From: Ferrovibrio sp041906005
Lineage (GTDB): Bacteria > Pseudomonadota > Alphaproteobacteria > Ferrovibrionales > Ferrovibrionaceae
Reading direction: 5' to 3'
NCBI RefSeq assembly: GCF_041906005.1
Contig: NZ_JAYRJY010000001.1
Location: forward strand, 3,348,001-3,412,000
Length of the DNA: 64,000 bases
Below, one piece after another: positions 62,864 to 64,000 of the stretch. The notes beneath the pieces are model-generated. The model had not been told where the DNA came from and made no database searches. It was given only the letters and a program-made list of their open reading frames with translations. The first letter of the stretch is position 1, and each line of letters opens with the position of its first letter. The position numbers and the translations under genes were made by a program.

Positions 62864-63394
62864 TTATCCGTTCGGCACCACCACGATCTTGTTGTTTTCG
62901 AGAACCACGCTGCCAGCGCGGAAAACCGGCGCGCCATAGGGATCCATCTGGCCGATCACGCGCACGCGGTCGCCGGCCTTCACCTTGGTCAGGTCGCGCC
63001 AGCTCGAGCCCAGGCTGATCACCTGACTGGCATTGCCGTCGTTGAGCACAAACGTGGTGGCCTGCGGCGACAGGACCACGCCCTGCAGCATGACGGCCTT
63101 GCCGCGGGGAATTTCGGCGATCGGCACCAGATCGGGCAGGGTGAAAGCCATGGTCTGGTTGCGCGGCGCGGCCGTGCCGCTTTTCGCCGCCGGCTTGGGG
63201 GCGGCCTTCGGTTTGATGGGCTGCGTCTCGGGCTCGGCGGCCGCGCGTGGATCGGTGGTGCTGGGCGTGGGCGGCGTGGTGCCCTGCATCTGGGCGGGTG
63301 GCGGGGCGGCAGGAGCCTGCGCTGGTGCCTGCGCCATTACAGGCCCTGCCAGAAGCAGGGCCGCCATAAACGGAAGGGTTTTCGTTATATGCAT
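62864..63394 (-). CDS. Secreted protein with an OB-fold-like domain
   Basis: The 176-residue product has a signal peptide (cleavage after VMA near residue 21), a Pro/Ala/Thr-rich linker (about 22-85), and a C-terminal beta domain reading VMLQGVVLSPQATTFVLNDGNASQVISLG and AGDRVRVIGQMDPYGAPVF, which looks like an OB fold of the YgiW/BOF type. It may bind a periplasmic ligand. It overlaps the downstream end of the SDR gene by 10 bases. Confidence 0.65.
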   Translation of the reverse strand: MHITKTLPFMAALLLAGPVMAQAPAQAPAAPPPAQMQGTTPPTPSTTDPRAAAEPETQPIKPKAAPKPAAKSGTAAPRNQTMAFTLPDLVPIAEIPRGKAVMLQGVVLSPQATTFVLNDGNASQVISLGSSWRDLTKVKAGDRVRVIGQMDPYGAPVFRAGSVVLENNKIVVVPNG

Positions 63395-64000
63395 CGGCCG
63401 CCATCGACCTCCATGCAGACTCCGGTGATGAAATTCGCTTCGTCGGAAGCGAAATAGAGCGCCGCGTTGGCGATATCCTGCGGCGTGGAGAACCGGCCGA
63501 TCGGGATGGTGCTGACGAATTTGGCTTTCATCTCGTCGGTTTCCTGGCCGCCCATGAATTCCTTCAGCATCGGCGTCAGGCCGGCCACCGGATTCAGGGC
63601 ATTCACGCGGATCTGTTCCGGTGCCAGTTCCACGGCCATGGCCTTGGTGAGCGTGATCACGGCGCCTTTGCTGCCGTTATACCACACCAGGCCGGGACGG
63701 GGGCGCACGCCGGCGGTGGAGGCAATATTGATGAATGCGCCGCCGCCGCGTTTGCGCATGGCCGGCACGGCATGCATCGCCGAATTGTAGATGCTTTTCA
63801 CGTTGACGGCGAAAATCTTGTCGAAGGTGGCTTCGTCGGTTTCCAGCAGCGGGGCATTGCGTTGCGGCATGCCGGCGTTATTGACCATGATATCGAGGCC
63901 GCCGAAGGCCTCCACGGCCTTCTCGACCAGGCTTTTCATCTGTTTGTTTTGAGAGACATCAACCGCGACCGGCAGTGCGCGATGCCCGGCCTTGTTGATC
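63385..64000 (-). CDS. Short-chain dehydrogenase, truncated by the window edge
   Basis: At least 204 C-terminal residues are present; the N-terminal cofactor motif lies beyond the window. It has NNAGMPQ, an active-site Ser in NIASTAG, the catalytic YNGSK, and the C-terminal GVCMEVDGGRCI. It is a classical, probably active SDR, resembling 3-oxoacyl-ACP reductases/glucose dehydrogenases. Its substrate is unknown. Confidence 0.88.
   Translation of the reverse strand, partial: INKAGHRALPVAVDVSQNKQMKSLVEKAVEAFGGLDIMVNNAGMPQRNAPLLETDEATFDKIFAVNVKSIYNSAMHAVPAMRKRGGGAFINIASTAGVRPRPGLVWYNGSKGAVITLTKAMAVELAPEQIRVNALNPVAGLTPMLKEFMGGQETDEMKAKFVSTIPIGRFSTPQDIANAALYFASDEANFITGVCMEVDGGRCI

Overview
The window is a GC-rich (about 65% by eye), gene-dense chromosomal segment from an alphaproteobacterium, most likely of the Rhodospirillales type. 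The evidence is gene order rather than any marker sequence: nifR3(dusB)-ntrB-ntrC-ntrY-ntrX-trkA-dat-hfq-hflX, a pdhA-pdhB-pdhC-lpd-lipA block preceded by a DivIC/FtsB gene, fused ispDF next to pgpA and cinA, lipoyl domains on both PDH E1-beta and E2, and clustered GANTC (CcrM-type) sites. I see no transposase, integrase, phage gene or CRISPR array. One tRNA gene (Lys, TTT) is present.

Layout. 1-4.5 kb: acyl-CoA-type accessory genes (rhodanese, CaiB/BaiF CoA-transferase, two SDRs, a TetR regulator and a hotdog thioesterase), then a palindromic intergenic repeat. 4.6-10 kb: an AhpD-like protein, a carboxyltransferase subunit, and a uracil-catabolism (URC) set: GTP cyclohydrolase II-like URC1, DUF1688 URC4 and uracil phosphoribosyltransferase. 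10-12.5 kb: a FecR-domain protein, then ornithine decarboxylase behind a structured leader that resembles the speF element. 12.8-16.6 kb: an orphan PAS histidine kinase, a quinone oxidoreductase and a Tet-type MFS pump. 16.7-19.9 kb: mtnA followed by a class II aldolase-SDR fusion, probably an alternative methylthioadenosine salvage pair. 19.9-23.9 kb: yciB/ispZ, enolase, a small secreted protein and a membrane adenylate cyclase. 23.8-26.1 kb (minus): a DUF1190 lipoprotein, a glutathionylspermidine synthase-like ATP-grasp and a DUF350 membrane protein. 26.2-34.1 kb: ftsB, the pyruvate dehydrogenase genes with an atypical SDR between pdhC and lpd, lipA and a Coq10-like START protein. 34.1-37.7 kb: malonyl-CoA decarboxylase, and ispDF-pgpA-cinA on the minus strand. 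37.8-49.4 kb: the nitrogen/redox two-component block, trkA, dat, hfq and hflX. 49.4-57.9 kb: two tandem inositol-phosphatase-like genes, gyrA, coaD, two cyclophilins, queA, tgt and a tiny membrane ORF. 57.9-64 kb: mostly uncharacterised genes, tRNA-Lys, a TPR-glycosyltransferase gene that appears broken by an inversion, and a truncated SDR.

The genes work mostly as housekeeping metabolism (pyruvate to acetyl-CoA with its lipoyl supply, isoprenoid precursors, queuosine, CoA) and nitrogen regulation. The parts most worth following up are the inversion-split TPR/glycosyltransferase gene, seven GANTC sites packed in front of ftsB, the URC operon fused by overlap to a carboxyltransferase gene, the mtnA-aldolase/SDR pair, and the ATP-grasp/DUF350/DUF1190 operon. 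All family names come from recognising motifs by eye; no database search was run.
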